Assembly (NCBI GenBank): GCA_963668245.2
Contig: OY764195.2
Location: 2,108,001 to 2,172,000 of the forward strand
Direction of reading: 5' to 3'
Source of the DNA: Anoxybacterium sp963668245
GTDB taxonomy: Bacteria > Bacillota > Clostridia > Peptostreptococcales > Anaerovoracaceae
DNA: 64,000 nt
Under the pieces are notes generated by a model, which had not been told where the DNA came from, did not search any database, and worked only from the letters and a program-made list of their open reading frames with translations. This document shows positions 33,610 to 42,719 of the stretch, piece after piece (within the stretch, counting starts at the first letter, position 1; every line of letters begins with the position of its first letter). The position numbers were made by a program, and so were the translations under genes.

Positions 33610-36231
33610 TTAGAGTAATGATTCTGCTACCGCGAAGGCATCTTCTATTTTGGACGGATCTTTTGCTCCTGCTTGAGCCATGTCAGCTTTTCCGCCGCCT
33701 CCGCCACCAGCTGCTGCAGCAATTTTTTTAATCATGTTGCCTGCATGATATCCTTTTTCTAAAAGATCGTCGGATACAGACACCATAAAGGTCACTTTAC
33801 CACCATTGTTTGATGCAAATACGTTGATGATATTTTTTTCAGAAGCTTTAATTTCATCGGAAAGATTTCTCAGATCATTAATTTCATAATCTTGATATTC
33901 CTTCGTAATCAATCGAATTCCATTTACTACTTTTGCTTCAGCAATCAATTGATCTAGTCCGGAATTTATTGTTTGTTTTTTCAACTCTTCCAGTTCTTTT
34001 TTTACTGATTTTGATTCTTCGTTTAATGAAACGATACGGTTCATTAAGCCAGATACATTGGTTTTCAGTATATCTGCTGCATTCTGAATCGTTTCTTCTT
34101 CCGCTTTTAATTTTTGATAAAGTCCTGAGCCTGTGATTGCTTCTATTCTTCGAATACCTGCAGCTACCCCATTTTCACTGACAATACGAAATGCTCCGAT
34201 TTGTCCTGAGTTTGTAATATGAGTACCACCACAAAGCTCTATGCTGTAATCTCCCACCGAAACCACACGTACGGTATCACCGTATTTTTCACCAAATAAC
34301 GCTGTAGCTCCCGTATTTTTAGCTTCTTCAATAGACATTTCTTCCGTTATAACAGGTAAAAATAAATCAATTTGATCATTTACAATGGTTTCAATTTTGC
34401 CTAAATCTTCTTTAGATATCCCTTCAAAATGAGTGAAGTCAAAGCGAAGACTATCTGCAGTTACATTGGAACCAGCCTGCTCAATGTGATTCCCTAATAC
34501 TTCTTTTAATGCTTTATGCAAAATATGAGTAGCAGTATGGTTTCTAGCAGTATTATTTCTTGCTGGTTTTGAAATCTCTGCTTTTACGGTTTCACCAATA
34601 TGAAGTGTTCCTTCTGTTACGGTTATTTTGTGAGCAAAGATTCCCTTCGCTTTGGTAACAGCTGATACCAAAGCAACTCCATTTTGGCTTGTAAGCACAC
34701 CATAGTCACTGGCTTGACCGCCACTTTCTGCATAAAAAGGTGTCGTATTCAACAGCAGTAATCCAGTTTGTCCATCTGTTAGTTCATCAACTGGTGCTTT
34801 TTCAAAAAACAAGCCTTTAATCACACCATTGCTTTCCTGTACCGAATATCCACAGAATTCAGTTGGATCTTGGCCAACAAATAGCCCGGCTTCGTCTGAC
34901 CAACCTTCATCGTCGTCAGATTTTCTGGCTGCTCTTGCCTGCTCCTTTTGGTGAAGCATATTTTTCTGGAATCCTTCTACATCTGCTGTAATCTTATTCT
35001 CAGCAAGTATTTCTTCGGTTAATTCGATTGGAAATCCATATGTATCATATAATTTGAATACTTTTTCTCCAGAAAGAACCGTTTCACCGACATTCTGAAG
35101 TTCTTTCATATACTCTTGAATAATCGCAGTACCCTGATCAATGGTTGCACTGAATTTGTCTTCTTCAACTGTTAAAATCTTATGGATATAGTCACTTCTT
35201 TCTTCTAATTCAGGGTATGCCGAACCAGAAATTTCAATTACTTTTTTTGACAATTCCGCCAGGAATGCACCGTGAATACCAAGAAGTTTACCGTGTCTTG
35301 CAGCACGACGCAGGAGCCTTCTTAAAACGTACCCTCTTCCCTCATTGCTCGGTAAAATGCCGTCAGCAATCATAAAAGTTACAGAACGTATGTGATCCGT
35401 GATGATACGAATGGAAATGTCTGTTTTTGCTTCGCCATTTTGATACTGTATGCCAGATAAAGCAACGATTTCCTGTAGGATATATTGGATAGTGTCTACA
35501 TTGAATATAGAATCGACATCCTGCATAATGCAAGCAAGTCTCTCAAGTCCCATACCGGTATCAATGTTTGGATGGGCCAGAGGAGTATAATTACCTGCCT
35601 CATCTCTATTGAATTGAGTAAACACATGGTTCCAAAACTCAATATATCGGTCACATTCGCAACCAGGTTTACAATCTGCTTCCCCACAACCGTATTTTTC
35701 TCCACGGTCAAAATATATTTCAGAACAAGGGCCACATGGACCAGTACCAATTTCCCAGAAATTATCATCTTTGCCAAGTGGGACGATTCTTTCTTCTGGT
35801 AGTCCGATTTTATCTCTCCAGATAGCCACTGCTTCTTGGTCTTCCTCATATACGCTTGCCCATAATTTGTCTACGGGCATATGAAGAACATCTGTAATAA
35901 ACTCCCAACCCCAAGTGATTGACTCTTCTTTAAAATAATCTCCAAAAGAAAAACTTCCAAGCATCTCAAAGAATGTGCCGTGTCTTGCAGTATACCCTAC
36001 ATTTTCAATGTCACCGGTTCGAATGCATTTCTGACAAGTTGTCATCCGTTTGCTTGGGGGTGTCTCTAAACCAGCAAAATATGGTTTAAGAGGCGCCATT
36101 CCTGAATTAATGATAAGAAGGCTTTTATCCTTTTCTGGAATCAAAGAAAAGCTCTGTCTCGCATAGTGATCTTTACTTTGATAAAATTCTTGGAACATTT
36201 TCCTTAGTTCATTTAATCCGATTTTTTCCAT
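33610..36231 (-). CDS. alaS: Alanyl-tRNA synthetase
   Basis: AlaRS charges tRNA-Ala. The 873-residue protein is full length: class II aminoacylation core (motif KRMTTCQKCIRTGDIENVG near 41-59), tRNA-recognition region, editing domain with NHTATHILHKAL near 560 and the zinc-binding CGGTHI near 661, then the C-terminal oligomerisation domain with the AGGGGGGKADMAQAG segment. The start at 36231 has AGGAGGA upstream. It follows the diguanylate cyclase gene by 32 bp, so there is no room for a T-box leader and the two are probably co-transcribed. Confidence 0.98.
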   Translation of the reverse strand: MEKIGLNELRKMFQEFYQSKDHYARQSFSLIPEKDKSLLIINSGMAPLKPYFAGLETPPSKRMTTCQKCIRTGDIENVGYTARHGTFFEMLGSFSFGDYFKEESITWGWEFITDVLHMPVDKLWASVYEEDQEAVAIWRDKIGLPEERIVPLGKDDNFWEIGTGPCGPCSEIYFDRGEKYGCGEADCKPGCECDRYIEFWNHVFTQFNRDEAGNYTPLAHPNIDTGMGLERLACIMQDVDSIFNVDTIQYILQEIVALSGIQYQNGEAKTDISIRIITDHIRSVTFMIADGILPSNEGRGYVLRRLLRRAARHGKLLGIHGAFLAELSKKVIEISGSAYPELEERSDYIHKILTVEEDKFSATIDQGTAIIQEYMKELQNVGETVLSGEKVFKLYDTYGFPIELTEEILAENKITADVEGFQKNMLHQKEQARAARKSDDDEGWSDEAGLFVGQDPTEFCGYSVQESNGVIKGLFFEKAPVDELTDGQTGLLLLNTTPFYAESGGQASDYGVLTSQNGVALVSAVTKAKGIFAHKITVTEGTLHIGETVKAEISKPARNNTARNHTATHILHKALKEVLGNHIEQAGSNVTADSLRFDFTHFEGISKEDLGKIETIVNDQIDLFLPVITEEMSIEEAKNTGATALFGEKYGDTVRVVSVGDYSIELCGGTHITNSGQIGAFRIVSENGVAAGIRRIEAITGSGLYQKLKAEEETIQNAADILKTNVSGLMNRIVSLNEESKSVKKELEELKKQTINSGLDQLIAEAKVVNGIRLITKEYQDYEINDLRNLSDEIKASEKNIINVFASNNGGKVTFMVSVSDDLLEKGYHAGNMIKKIAAAAGGGGGGKADMAQAGAKDPSKIEDAFAVAESLL

Positions 36232-36263
36232 ATAATATATTCCTCCTATAGTTGTCTTTTATA

Positions 36264-37790
36264 TTAATTTTCTATTTCACGATGGTATATTGTAAAGTGA
36301 TTCTTTCCAGTTTGTTTGGAATGGTACATCGCTTTATCTGCTTTACGGTACAAATCGGAATACTGATAACCGTGGTCTGGATAAATTGCAATTCCAATGC
36401 TTCCTGAAATCTTTAGCACCTTATTATTCTCCATATCAATTTCTTTAAAGACACTTTGTATTTCTTCTGCCTTTTGTAATAACGCCTCATCAGAAAAAAT
36501 GTTTTTTAACAAAATGATAAATTCATCTCCCCCAACACGGCCTTTTAAATCGGTTGTTCGTAGATGATGATCAATGCCATTTGCCACTTCTGATAATGCT
36601 CTATCTCCATAATAATGACCAAACGCATCGTTAATGTGCTTAAAATCATCAATATCTATAATCATTAATGCATGTCTACCATGTTTCCCATCTGTTGCAA
36701 GATAGTCCGCAATGAGCAGTTCGCTTGTTATCTTATTATAGAGCCCTGTCAACAAATCATTTTCAGCTTTAATTCGAAGGGTTTGATTGTTCTGCTCTAA
36801 CTTATCATTTAATAACTCTAGTTCGATTTTATTTCTTTCCATAGAAACTCGATAACGAAATTGTTTCCATACAATATAGCAAATCAAAAGTATAAAGAGT
36901 AAAACGATTCGTATTGTTAGGATTATCAGTGGATTTTCAATGGAAAGCTCTTGTAGATTGATTCCGTTTTGCTTTGCAGCCACAATCAAGTACCAGTCAT
37001 TGATCATAATTGGAATATAACACATGTCATACGCCTGATTTTGATACTGAAACGAGGAAACACCAGGTTGTCTATTGACAAAATGATAAAGATAATCATT
37101 TGGATGACTAAATTTTGAGTATTCTACTTTATCTAATAAGTCATAAATTGTGTCATAACCTTGAAAAATTGTAAAACCAGATTTCAGTAAAAATTGTCCA
37201 TTTCGTTCTACAATCTGATAATCCATTTCATTTAAATCTCTGCTATGATACAGGATATTACTAATGTAATTCGTATAGTAAAGTCCCGATATTTTACCAA
37301 TCAATTCACCGTCTTTATAGACAGGGGCTTCTAAAGAAATCATATCTCTGCCATATAATGCATTTTTATAAATCACAGCGATGGATTTGCTTGAGCCAGT
37401 TGAACCAATGAGGTAATGAGGTTCGCTCAGATTTATCAACCCGCCAGAATTGGTATAGTAGTTACCATCTAAATCAGATACAACGACGATACTAAAAGGC
37501 AATTCTAGTCCTACTTCATGTATCATATTTTTTGCCAAATCATCATCAATTGCATCATAGATACTAAGTGATTTGGATATGGAATAAACGGTATTTAAGT
37601 CACTGTCAATTTTCTCATGAATCATAATTGCACTAATATTAGCAGCTTGTAATAAATTTCTGTCGGCTTCATTTCTTACACTCTTTGTTAATATAGAATG
37701 AAAGTCATACAAAAACACGATTAGTATTATCGTAATCGTTCCGATTAACAATATCTCTATCCATTTATTGAGCTTCATCAGAATTTTCAT
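36264..37790 (-). CDS. Membrane sensor diguanylate cyclase (GGDEF)
   Basis: A 508-residue protein that should make cyclic di-GMP. A membrane helix lies near residues 10-30, a periplasmic-type sensor (dCache-like) near 40-275, a second helix near 285-305, then a coiled linker and a GGDEF domain. The active-site motif is intact, VGGDEFIILL, and an upstream RxxD inhibitory site is not obvious. The ATG at 37790 is preferred to a TTG 30 bp upstream because AAGGAG lies between them. The ligand of the sensor is unknown. It is upstream of alaS on the same strand. Confidence 0.93.
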   Translation of the reverse strand: MKILMKLNKWIEILLIGTITIILIVFLYDFHSILTKSVRNEADRNLLQAANISAIMIHEKIDSDLNTVYSISKSLSIYDAIDDDLAKNMIHEVGLELPFSIVVVSDLDGNYYTNSGGLINLSEPHYLIGSTGSSKSIAVIYKNALYGRDMISLEAPVYKDGELIGKISGLYYTNYISNILYHSRDLNEMDYQIVERNGQFLLKSGFTIFQGYDTIYDLLDKVEYSKFSHPNDYLYHFVNRQPGVSSFQYQNQAYDMCYIPIMINDWYLIVAAKQNGINLQELSIENPLIILTIRIVLLFILLICYIVWKQFRYRVSMERNKIELELLNDKLEQNNQTLRIKAENDLLTGLYNKITSELLIADYLATDGKHGRHALMIIDIDDFKHINDAFGHYYGDRALSEVANGIDHHLRTTDLKGRVGGDEFIILLKNIFSDEALLQKAEEIQSVFKEIDMENNKVLKISGSIGIAIYPDHGYQYSDLYRKADKAMYHSKQTGKNHFTIYHREIEN

Positions 37791-38007
37791 GTTCGCGTTC
37801 CACTCCTTCTGATTTGTCAATCGAAAGCTTATCTATTGTGGCTCAAATCATTACAACACCGACCGAAGTATTATACCATAATAATAATGGAAATACTATC
37901 ATTTCTTATATGAAACCATGTACCCCAAAGGATTCCGTTTAAACGAGTCTTAAAATATGGTATGATGTATAGAATATAAGATTTATTTATCTTAAGGGAG
38001 AAAAAGT

Positions 38008-38964
38008 ATGAAGAAAAATCTACTTGGAAATACCGGTATATCTGTAACTGAAGTTGGATTTGGAGTCTTGACCGTAGGAAAAACCCAACTAAATTTGCCT
38101 TTGGGAGAAGGTGCAGCGGTGTTACGCTATGCAATCGAATCAGGCATAGAATTTTTGGATACGGCAGAGTACTATGAAACGTACCCATATATTCGAGAAG
38201 CCCTTCGAGGGGTGAATATTGAGCCAGTTATTGCTACAAAAAGCCTTGCTTTATCTTACCAATCCATGAAAACTGCCATCGAAGATGCAAGAAAATCCCT
38301 GAATCGAGATGTGATTGACATTTTCTTGCTCCACGAAGTACGCAGTGACCCAGACTTTCAGGATCGTGCAGGTGCTTGGGACTGTCTTCAAGAAGCCAAA
38401 GCAAAGGGAATCGTCAAAGCAATCGGACTTTCCACTCATCATGTGGATGTTGCAGCTAAGGTTTCATCTAATGAAGCTATGGATATCCTGTTTCCATTGA
38501 TAAATATACAAAGTCTGGGAATTCGAAATGGCTCAAAACAAGGATCAAAAGAAGAAATGGCAAATGAAATCAAAAAAGCAGTTGATGCCGGCAAAGGTGT
38601 TTTTGCAATGAAAGTTTTTGGGGGAGGCAATCTAACTAGTAGATATTTAGAGGCGATCGATTATGTGCGAAATTTAGATGGAGTATCCTCCATGATGATT
38701 GGGTTTGGTTACAAACATGAGATTGATCGTATTCTCGAAGTAATGGAAGGTACCATATCACCTCACTATGTACCTGATGTTTCAAAAAAAAGAATTCAGA
38801 TTGATCCAGGTGATTGTGAGGGTTGTGGTGCGTGTATCAAGAGATGCCCTAACCAAGCGATTTACTGGGGCAAAGATGGATTAGCAAAAGTCAATCATGA
38901 TATTTGTCTCACTTGTGGCTACTGCGCGCCAGTTTGCCCCGTCCGTGCAATTATTATGTTTTAG
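38008..38964 (+). CDS. Aldo/keto reductase with C-terminal 2[4Fe-4S] ferredoxin domain
   Basis: A 318-residue fusion. Residues 1-255 form an aldo/keto reductase barrel (DTAEYYETYPYIREAL holds the catalytic Asp/Tyr; later AIGLSTHHVDVA). Residues 270-316 hold two ferredoxin clusters: CEGCGACIKRCP and CLTCGYCAPVCP. Such fusions are common in strict anaerobes and link NAD(P)H or flavin chemistry with ferredoxin; the substrate is unknown. AAGGGAGAAAA precedes the ATG. TATGAT at 37961-37966 with a weak TTTAAA 17 bp upstream may be the promoter. Confidence 0.92.
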   Translation: MKKNLLGNTGISVTEVGFGVLTVGKTQLNLPLGEGAAVLRYAIESGIEFLDTAEYYETYPYIREALRGVNIEPVIATKSLALSYQSMKTAIEDARKSLNRDVIDIFLLHEVRSDPDFQDRAGAWDCLQEAKAKGIVKAIGLSTHHVDVAAKVSSNEAMDILFPLINIQSLGIRNGSKQGSKEEMANEIKKAVDAGKGVFAMKVFGGGNLTSRYLEAIDYVRNLDGVSSMMIGFGYKHEIDRILEVMEGTISPHYVPDVSKKRIQIDPGDCEGCGACIKRCPNQAIYWGKDGLAKVNHDICLTCGYCAPVCPVRAIIMF

Positions 38965-38997
38965 AAGTAGAAGCTATCAGTTTTAACACATATAATG

Positions 38998-39024
38998 AAA
39001 AGCCCTTGGTTTCCCAAGGGCTTT
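38998..39024. terminator. Bidirectional terminator between the reductase and nifU-like genes
   Basis: A perfect 10-bp stem AAGCCCTTGG (39000-39009) / CCAAGGGCTT (39014-39023) with a 4-nt loop and A/T flanks, placed between convergent genes. Confidence 0.92.
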
Positions 39025-39034
39025 ATGTTACCGT

Positions 39035-39478
39035 TTATTCTTCTTCTTCGTGATCCTCATCAATTTCACAATTCGGATCAAAATCTTTCAAGCCTTCATA
39101 TACGATGCCGTTTTTTTCAGCATATTCGAAGATTGCTCTTTTTACTGCTTGCTCTGCAAGAACAGAACAGTGGATTTTTGGACCTGGAAGTCCACCAAGC
39201 TCATCAATAAAGTTTTTGTTTGTTAATTCTAATGCTTCTTCGATTGTTTTCCCAATCACCATATCTGTTGCAACACTAGATGAAGCGATTGCTGATCCGC
39301 AACCAAAGGTTTTAAATTTCGCATCAACAATCACGTTGTCCTCTATCTTTAATGCGATTTCCATCATGTCTCCGCATACAGGGCTTCCATAAGTTCCAAC
39401 AGCATCGGGGTTTTCCATAGAACCTGCGTTGTGAGGATTCATGAAATGCTCCATTACTTTATCATTGTACATTGCCAT
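39035..39478 (-). CDS. Iron-sulfur cluster scaffold protein IscU/NifU-like
   Basis: A 147-residue scaffold on which [2Fe-2S]/[4Fe-4S] clusters are assembled from sulfur supplied by the cysteine desulfurase encoded 6 bp upstream. The three ligand cysteines are present: Cys35 in SPVCGDMM, Cys60 in TFGCGSAIASSS and Cys104 in KIHCSVLAE. The C-terminal tail is acidic (EIDEDHEEEE) and adds a further cysteine at 137. There is no NifU C-terminal domain, so it is the short IscU/NifU_N form found in Clostridia. Confidence 0.94.
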   Translation of the reverse strand: MAMYNDKVMEHFMNPHNAGSMENPDAVGTYGSPVCGDMMEIALKIEDNVIVDAKFKTFGCGSAIASSSVATDMVIGKTIEEALELTNKNFIDELGGLPGPKIHCSVLAEQAVKRAIFEYAEKNGIVYEGLKDFDPNCEIDEDHEEEE

Positions 39479-39484
39479 AGCAAA

Positions 39485-40654
39485 TCACCATGTCCTTTCT
39501 TTACTAAATGCTGAAAAACCTCTTAACTTTTCAACAATCATAACTATTTCTTCTATCGCATAGTCTAAATCTTCTTTTGTTGTAAAATCGCCAACAGTGA
39601 AACGGATGGAGCTATATATTTTCTCCGATGGTAACCCTAGCGAGTTCAGAACATGAGAAGGCGTAAAGCTTGCTGAGGAGCAGGCAGATCCAGTGGAAGC
39701 TGCAATGCCTCTTACATCCATATATAGAAGCAAAGCTTCTCCTTCAACATAATTAAAAGTTAGATTGATATTACCTGGTAGACGCTTATCACAATCACCA
39801 TTCAAATCAACATCTTCTATTTTTGACATAATCTGATCGATAAAATAGTTTCTCAGTTCAGTAATTTTTTGTATATGGCTAGTCAAATCAGCACCTGCTA
39901 ATTCGGCAGCTTTACCAAATCCCATGATGCTTGCCATATTTTCAGTTCCAGCTCTTCGTTTGCTTTCTTGGGCTCCACCATGAATCAGATTTGGAATAAC
40001 AACTCCTTTTCTGATATACAATGCACCCACGCCCTTAGGACCATATATCTTATGAGCGGACATGGACAACATATCGATGCCTAATTCGCGTACATCAATT
40101 GGTACATTTCCCAAAGCTTGTACTGCATCTGTATGGAACCAAATACCATGTTTTTTTGCAATTCCAGCTAATTCTTTAATAGGCTGAATCGTACCAATTT
40201 CATTATTGGCAAACATGATACTGATTAAAATGGTTTTATCGGTAATTGCTTTCTCCAAATCTGCCGGGTCCACAAAACCGTTTTTATCAACATCCAAATA
40301 AGTTACTTCAAAACCCTCTTTCTCCAAAAACTCACAAGAGTGTAACAGAGCATGGTGCTCTATTTTTGAAGTAATAATATGATTTCCTTTTGATTTTTTT
40401 GCACGGGCTGTTCCTATCACTGCCCAGTTATCAGCTTCTGTACCACAGGAAGTAAAATATATCTCTCTTTCATCGGCGCCAATGAGTTTTGCAACTTTTA
40501 ATCTGGCTTCGTTAAGATCAGATTTTGCATTAAGGCCAATACTATATAGACTAGAAGGATTCCCAAATTTCTCTGTGAAATACGGAATCATTTCATCCAA
40601 AACTTCTTTTTTTACTGGAGTGGTTGCTGAATAGTCTAAATAAACTTGACGCAT
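39485..40654 (-). CDS. Cysteine desulfurase IscS/NifS
   Basis: A 389-residue PLP enzyme that removes sulfur from cysteine for iron-sulfur assembly and tRNA thiolation. The start MRQVYLDYSATTPVKKEV, the Schiff-base Lys in SMSAHKIYGPKG near 204 and the catalytic Cys in ASTGSACSSASFTPSHVL near 327 are present. The cysteine sits in the long-loop type (group I, IscS/NifS). AAGGAGAGC precedes the ATG. A TATAAT on the minus strand near 40695-40700 probably belongs to its promoter. No iscR gene is adjacent. Confidence 0.95.
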   Translation of the reverse strand: MRQVYLDYSATTPVKKEVLDEMIPYFTEKFGNPSSLYSIGLNAKSDLNEARLKVAKLIGADEREIYFTSCGTEADNWAVIGTARAKKSKGNHIITSKIEHHALLHSCEFLEKEGFEVTYLDVDKNGFVDPADLEKAITDKTILISIMFANNEIGTIQPIKELAGIAKKHGIWFHTDAVQALGNVPIDVRELGIDMLSMSAHKIYGPKGVGALYIRKGVVIPNLIHGGAQESKRRAGTENMASIMGFGKAAELAGADLTSHIQKITELRNYFIDQIMSKIEDVDLNGDCDKRLPGNINLTFNYVEGEALLLYMDVRGIAASTGSACSSASFTPSHVLNSLGLPSEKIYSSIRFTVGDFTTKEDLDYAIEEIVMIVEKLRGFSAFSKERTW

Positions 40655-40861
40655 ACTAACGCTCTCCTTTCAGCTTTTGTAGTAGTTTCTTGTTCTATTA
40701 TACCAAGAAATTTCAAAAGATAAACAGTTATTTTTGCGGTTTTGGAAAATTTCCTAGTAAATCAATCGGGAATCTGTACTTTTTGATCTCTTGAGATACA
40801 TTTATGAAAGAATATGACAGAATTGTCTGCATAAATATGGACCAAATTTTTTAATGAAATC

Positions 40862-40892
40862 AAAACAGTGCATCATGACGATACACTGTTTT
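40862..40892 (-). terminator. Rho-independent terminator after the DUF896 gene
   Basis: A perfect 9-bp stem AAAACAGTG (40862-40870) / CACTGTTTT (40884-40892) lies just after the DUF896 stop; the minus strand continues into TGATTTCATTAAAAAATTT. The 40655-40861 remainder is AT-rich and carries the desulfurase promoter. Confidence 0.75.
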
Positions 40893-40897
40893 CAAGA

Positions 40898-41101
40898 TTA
40901 ATTCTTTTTATTTTGATCGGCATCACATTCTTCGTCAACAAATTCTATGGCTTCTAATTGATTTTTAAAGCTTTCTCTAAAATTAACCAGATATTCAGCC
41001 CTGAGTTCTGCTTGCTCGGTTTTCTCTTGATCTGATAATCCGGTTGATTTCGATTTTCTGGCAAGTTCGTTGATACGATTGATTTTTTCCTTTGATAACA
41101 T
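40898..41101 (-). CDS. DUF896 (YnzC family) small protein
   Basis: A 67-residue helical protein of the DUF896/YnzC family, function unknown. The N-terminal signature LSKEKINRINELARKSKS and LSDQEKTEQAELRAEYLVNF is clear; the C-terminus is acidic then lysine-rich. AGGAAG precedes the ATG. In Bacillus subtilis ynzC is the third gene of the SOS yneA operon; here it is alone and no GAAC-N4-GTTC box is seen upstream. Confidence 0.88.
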   Translation of the reverse strand: MLSKEKINRINELARKSKSTGLSDQEKTEQAELRAEYLVNFRESFKNQLEAIEFVDEECDADQNKKN

Positions 41102-41164
41102 GGGTTCTTCCTATTCTAGCTGAATCAATGAATCAGCTCATTATTTTAACATATTATTTTATAT

Positions 41165-41200
41165 AACTACTTTTTAATATTCAAAATAACAAAAGTAGTT
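41165..41200. other. Inverted repeat between ComEA-like and DUF896 genes
   Basis: A perfect 10-bp inverted repeat AACTACTTTT (41165-41174) / AAAAGTAGTT (41191-41200) with a 16-nt spacer. It lacks a T-run on the minus strand, so termination is uncertain; an operator or RNA hairpin are alternatives. Confidence 0.5.
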
Positions 41201-41287
41201 TCGAATGCTTTAAATAGGATACCATTTTTAAGATCAGTTTTCAATGACTAGTTCTATGATTGTCCACTGTTCGTCGTGATAGGTCGA

Positions 41288-41977
41288 TTATATGGTAATC
41301 TGGTCTTTGAATTTATCAAAGGTTTTATCCCCGATCCCACTAACTTGTTTGATTTCATCGATTGCATGAAATCTTCCATTTTCATTGCGATAAGTAATAA
41401 TTTTTTCAGCAGTTGCAGGACCAATTCCTGTAAGCGTTTGAAGCGTGGTAGAATCAGCAGTGTTAATGTTTACCAGTCCTTTGGTAAGGTCTGATGCTGG
41501 CGAATTTACGGAAAGCGTTAGAGCCCCAGACATGTTTTCTTCTTTTGTCGGCACATAAATTTTTTCTTCATCGCTAAGGCGTTCTGCTTGATTGATGGCA
41601 GAAACGTCTGCATCTTCACTTAATCCGCCTGCTAAAGCAATTGCTTCAAACACTCTGCTTCCCTCGGAGACAGAAACGACAGAAGGACACCTAACTGCAC
41701 CCGATACATCAACCATAATCATCGACGGGGTTGTGTTGATTGCAGTACTTGTCGTTTGATCATTATCGATCTCCCTATCATGATTCGTATCCTCAATTAC
41801 AGATTCACTGGAAGAAATAGATAAATCCGTATCACGAAATAGGTCAATCGATTGCTTGGAATGGAACTCCTTGACGACATAGATAGAAAAGGCAATCACC
41901 AGAAAAAGAATTCCAGCAACTACCTTTATAACAAATTGTTTGTCTTGTTTGAAATCGTGAAAACTTTTTTGAAACAT
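41288..41977 (-). CDS. ComEA-like DNA-binding protein (SLBB plus helix-hairpin-helix)
   Basis: A 229-residue membrane-anchored protein. One helix (about residues 16-36) is followed by an SLBB domain (VDVSGAVRCPSVVSVSEGSR, about 87-150) and a C-terminal double helix-hairpin-helix (NINTADSTTLQTLTGIGPAT and IDEIKQVSGIGDKTFDKF). This is the architecture of ComEA, the receptor for incoming DNA. ATG at 41977 is chosen because GGAAGTG precedes it; the open frame extends 19 codons further without a site. No comEB/comEC gene is adjacent, so competence is not established. Confidence 0.9.
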   Translation of the reverse strand: MFQKSFHDFKQDKQFVIKVVAGILFLVIAFSIYVVKEFHSKQSIDLFRDTDLSISSSESVIEDTNHDREIDNDQTTSTAINTTPSMIMVDVSGAVRCPSVVSVSEGSRVFEAIALAGGLSEDADVSAINQAERLSDEEKIYVPTKEENMSGALTLSVNSPASDLTKGLVNINTADSTTLQTLTGIGPATAEKIITYRNENGRFHAIDEIKQVSGIGDKTFDKFKDQITI

Positions 41978-42050
41978 TTCATCACTTCCTATCCTCAATA
42001 CAAATTCATCTGACATATATAAAGGATAGTACATGATATGGAAATAAATG

Positions 42051-42719
42051 TCAATAATATAATTCTAGTCTTTGTATCACCACTTCGCTTCGATCAAAAG
42101 GAATGCTACAATAATCCATAAACGTTGTCAATACAAATTCAGGATTCAAATTGGACTGACTGCCTGCATCAATGCGACAAGTTAACATAATACAATTATC
42201 GACAATCTTTCCGGACAATTCCTGTATCATGGGTCTAATGTCAACATCGATTTCTTTACCTGATTTTTTTTGCATTTTTTGAATCAAGATTTGATTTTGA
42301 TTCAAAAAATTGAGAATCCATCCATCTATATTGCCGTGAATCAGTGGCATAGCATCTATTGGAATCTGAATTTTATAATCAGCTGCATGGGTAAGGGCAG
42401 CTAGTGTTTTCCCTTCTTGAGTCAGTTCTTGACACGTTATAATCCCAATACCTACTGGTAATATGCTGTTAATTTTTGACTGAATTTCATCTGTAGAGTG
42501 AATATTTATTGTTTCAAATTCTAAATATTCACCAACACTTGCAAATCCCAAGGATAATGGCTGTGCAAAACTCATCTTTGGATGGGGATTAAATCCTTGT
42601 GAGTACTGAAGTTTGATACCAACACGTTTGAAAGAACGTTTGAACAACCTCAATAAATCTAGATGAGAAATATACCGCATATCCTTTTCTTTATAAAACT
42701 TTATATAATATCGACTCAT
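42051..42719 (-). CDS. TIGR03936/DUF2344 family protein
   Basis: A 222-residue protein of the DUF2344 family, which in Bacillota and Actinobacteria accompanies the TIGR03960 radical SAM protein, either as neighbour or as fused domain. The family start SRYYIKFYKEKDMRYISHLD and the segment SQGFNPHPKMSFAQPLSLGF are clear. The ATG at 42719 overlaps the upstream stop as ATGA, with GGAGGG before it, which excludes an earlier in-frame ATG at 42740. A role in RNA or ribosome modification is suspected from gene context in other genomes, not proven. Confidence 0.9.
   Translation of the reverse strand: MSRYYIKFYKEKDMRYISHLDLLRLFKRSFKRVGIKLQYSQGFNPHPKMSFAQPLSLGFASVGEYLEFETINIHSTDEIQSKINSILPVGIGIITCQELTQEGKTLAALTHAADYKIQIPIDAMPLIHGNIDGWILNFLNQNQILIQKMQKKSGKEIDVDIRPMIQELSGKIVDNCIMLTCRIDAGSQSNLNPEFVLTTFMDYCSIPFDRSEVVIQRLELYY

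Noticed and set aside
36232..36263. T-box leader for alaS
   Set aside because: Only 32 bp separate alaS from the upstream GGDEF gene; there is no room for a leader.
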